Positions 62,704 through 64,000 of a stretch of DNA of 64,000 bases are shown here, in pieces. Origin of the DNA: Rubeoparvulum massiliense (GTDB lineage: Bacteria; Bacillota; Bacilli; Rubeoparvulales; Rubeoparvulaceae); NCBI RefSeq assembly GCF_001049895.1, contig NZ_CVPE01000003.1:1-64000 (forward strand), given 5' to 3'. Below the pieces are notes generated by a model. That model saw only the letters and a list, made by a program, of their open reading frames with translations. It was not told the origin of the DNA and ran no database searches. Position 1 is the first letter of the stretch. The number at the start of each line of letters is the position of its first letter. The translations under genes and the position numbers were made by a program.

Positions 62704-63222
62704 TTACTGCTGTTGTTCCAGTTTCTCAGGATGATGATATTTGGCTTTCCGCCGTTCATTTCGATAAGCCTTCCGCTCACCTGCTCGTTCGAAGTGCCAT
62801 TTCTCCTCTTCCGTCTCAGGAAGAATAGCTGGGACATTGGTGGGCTTTCCTTCCTCATCTAATGCCACAAAGGTTAAGTAGCATTCTCCTGTTAAGTATC
62901 TCGTGGAGGTGTAAAGATCTTCCCCCATCACCTTGATGTAGATCTCCATGGAGGTTCGACCTGTGGATGCGATAAAGCCATCAATATGAATGGCTTCTCC
63001 CAGTTTGATCGGTGCTAAAAAATCAAACGAATCGATGGAGGCTGTCACAACCTCACAGCCTGAATGCTTACGTGCACAAATACTTCCAACCTTATCCACC
63101 AGGGCAAGAACATGCCCACCAAATACATTCCCATGGTAATTACTATCCCCAGGAAGAATCATATCGGTTAAATGGGTGCGAGATGCAGAAGTAGGTTTTG
63201 CTTGAACCATTATGTAACTCAT
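62704..63222 (-). CDS. Acyl-CoA thioesterase, hotdog fold (YkhA-like)
   Basis: A 172-residue hotdog thioesterase of the BFIT/YkhA type: GDSNYHGNVFGGHVLALVDKVGSICARKHSG holds the Asn and Asp of the active site, followed by VTASIDSFDFLAPIKLGE. The tail is charged and variable. It hydrolyses acyl-CoA, typically medium to long chain. The start ATG 63222 has AGGTGAAAGG close upstream; ATG 63210 is an alternative. Confidence 0.85.
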   Translation of the reverse strand: MSYIMVQAKPTSASRTHLTDMILPGDSNYHGNVFGGHVLALVDKVGSICARKHSGCEVVTASIDSFDFLAPIKLGEAIHIDGFIASTGRTSMEIYIKVMGEDLYTSTRYLTGECYLTFVALDEEGKPTNVPAILPETEEEKWHFERAGERKAYRNERRKAKYHHPEKLEQQQ

Positions 63223-63294
63223 CCTTTCACCTAGAGCATCTTGAAAAATTGAATATTTTCTTTCTATTGTATACGAATTCCTCAGGGAAAGCAC

Positions 63295-64000
63295 CTATTT
63301 TGCTCGCTCCTGCTGCTGTATGCGGGGAGCAAGCTGCCATGCTTCATTAAATAAGATTGGATAGACCAATAAGCTTAACATGATCGAAGTTAAAGCAGCT
63401 GAGGAAGAAAAAGAGTACATGATCAAGATCTGATACTTCACCGCTTCCAAAGGACTAGCTCCTGCGATAATCAAACCGGTCATCATCCCGGGTAATTGAA
63501 CTAACCCCACCGTTTTCATCCCGTCAATCGTGGGGATCATACTGGCCTTCACAGCCCGTCGAAGCGTATTTTGAATAGCCTGTCGTGGCGAGGCACCGAG
63601 GGATAGATAGAGATCGATCTCTTGTCTGGACACCTCCAACTCACGTTTTAGCTGATTAAGCAGAAGGCCAGACACCACCATACCATTCCCGATGATCATC
63701 CCACTAATGGGAATCACATAGCGGGGAAGCGGTTCAATCATGTTTAAAAGTAGAAGCAAGGAGATGGTCACCGTCTCCACAAAAGCAATGGTAAGCAGGA
63801 TACGCCAAAAAACGCCAGTTATTCCCCTTCCTCTTTTCTCCGCATTTTTTGCTGCCACGATAATCATCACAATGAGCATCACGAGGATATAGAGTACTTT
63901 TTCCTGGGCAAAGATGAATTGGAGTACATAGCCTACTGCAATGAGCTGAATGGCTGTCCTTATCGTAGCAATTAGAATATCTCGCTGTAGTCCTAGTCTT
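63295..64000 (-). CDS. fetB: FetB-like ABC transporter permease (5' end outside window)
   Basis: A membrane protein of the FetB/YbbM (UPF0014) family, linked to iron export with FetA. The reading frame is open to the window edge: upstream of the first in-frame start at 63882 it continues in the same frame with LGLQRDILIATIRTAIQLIAVGYVL, the normal N-terminal part, so the true start lies beyond 64000. Motifs include IPISGMIIGNGMVVSGL, LSLGASPRQAI and GLVQLPGMMTGLIIAGASP. Expected partner fetA would be beyond the window. Confidence 0.88.
   Translation of the reverse strand, partial: RLGLQRDILIATIRTAIQLIAVGYVLQFIFAQEKVLYILVMLIVMIIVAAKNAEKRGRGITGVFWRILLTIAFVETVTISLLLLLNMIEPLPRYVIPISGMIIGNGMVVSGLLLNQLKRELEVSRQEIDLYLSLGASPRQAIQNTLRRAVKASMIPTIDGMKTVGLVQLPGMMTGLIIAGASPLEAVKYQILIMYSFSSSAALTSIMLSLLVYPILFNEAWQLAPRIQQQERAK

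Overview
The window looks like chromosome of an aerobic, endospore-forming, Gram-positive bacterium of the Bacillales type, at moderate GC. The signs are strong AGGAGG-type ribosome binding sites with frequent TTG/GTG starts, SAM-I (S-box) riboswitches, a cggR-gapA operon with a recognisable CggR operator, CotF-like, YheC/D-like, CgeB-like and CotSA-like spore-coat proteins, yfhH, prpE, ytqA and ytfP homologues, and cytochrome-c type redox genes (SCO, CcdA, ResA). No rRNA, tRNA, CRISPR array or insertion sequence was seen. The species cannot be named from the sequence alone.

Layout. 1-6.4 kb: CapA-like protein, a possible broken small gene coupled to a threonine dehydratase, trxB, yfhH, a secreted NlpC/P60 hydrolase and an SCO lipoprotein. 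6.5-11.5 kb: a TAXI-type TRAP transporter (binding lipoprotein, DUF1850 protein, fused permease) followed by a LysR regulator. 11.5-19 kb: ZIP transporter, DUF1232 protein, VTT membrane protein, cggR-gapA, prpE, gamma carbonic anhydrase and a TIGR01212 radical SAM protein. 19-21.5 kb: sodA, a divergent SOD-like protein that lacks active-site residues, and a HesB-like gene with an in-frame UGA that I read as selenocysteine. 24-39.7 kb: a large spore-surface polysaccharide region (YheC/D, GT4, GT-D, Gfo/Idh, LbH acyltransferase, CgeB-like proteins, a double GT2, DegT aminotransferase, SDR reductase, GT2, two CotF-like proteins), interrupted at 28-29.5 kb by an AT-rich patch with a decayed hydrolase gene and an orphan lipoprotein. 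39.7-43.9 kb: mnmH (tRNA 2-selenouridine synthase), then two complete SAM riboswitches in tandem and metNIQ. 44-46.3 kb: ccdA-resA-(Lgt-like). 46.3-52.5 kb: Toprim protein, GGDEF cyclase, aldehyde dehydrogenase, M32 carboxypeptidase, DMT exporter. 52.5-59.2 kb: an RND efflux pump with adaptor, led by a large secreted beta-module protein of unknown function. 59.3-64 kb: ytfP, an MFS transporter, a membrane protein, an acyl-CoA thioesterase and a partial fetB.

How the parts fit. The UGA-containing HesB-like gene, a downstream hairpin fitting the bacterial SECIS pattern, and mnmH together suggest that the cell uses selenium both as selenocysteine and in tRNA. The Gfo/Idh, aminotransferase and acyltransferase genes match the classes needed to make a 3-acetamido sugar nucleotide. 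The glycosyltransferases beside them, and a good sigma-K-like promoter ahead of one of them, point to a polysaccharide put on the spore late in sporulation. The most interesting items are the selenoprotein with its tandem-hairpin leader, the altered SOD-like protein, the tandem riboswitches, the perfect 32-bp palindrome at the start of the DUF1850 gene, and the unrecognised secreted protein in the RND operon.
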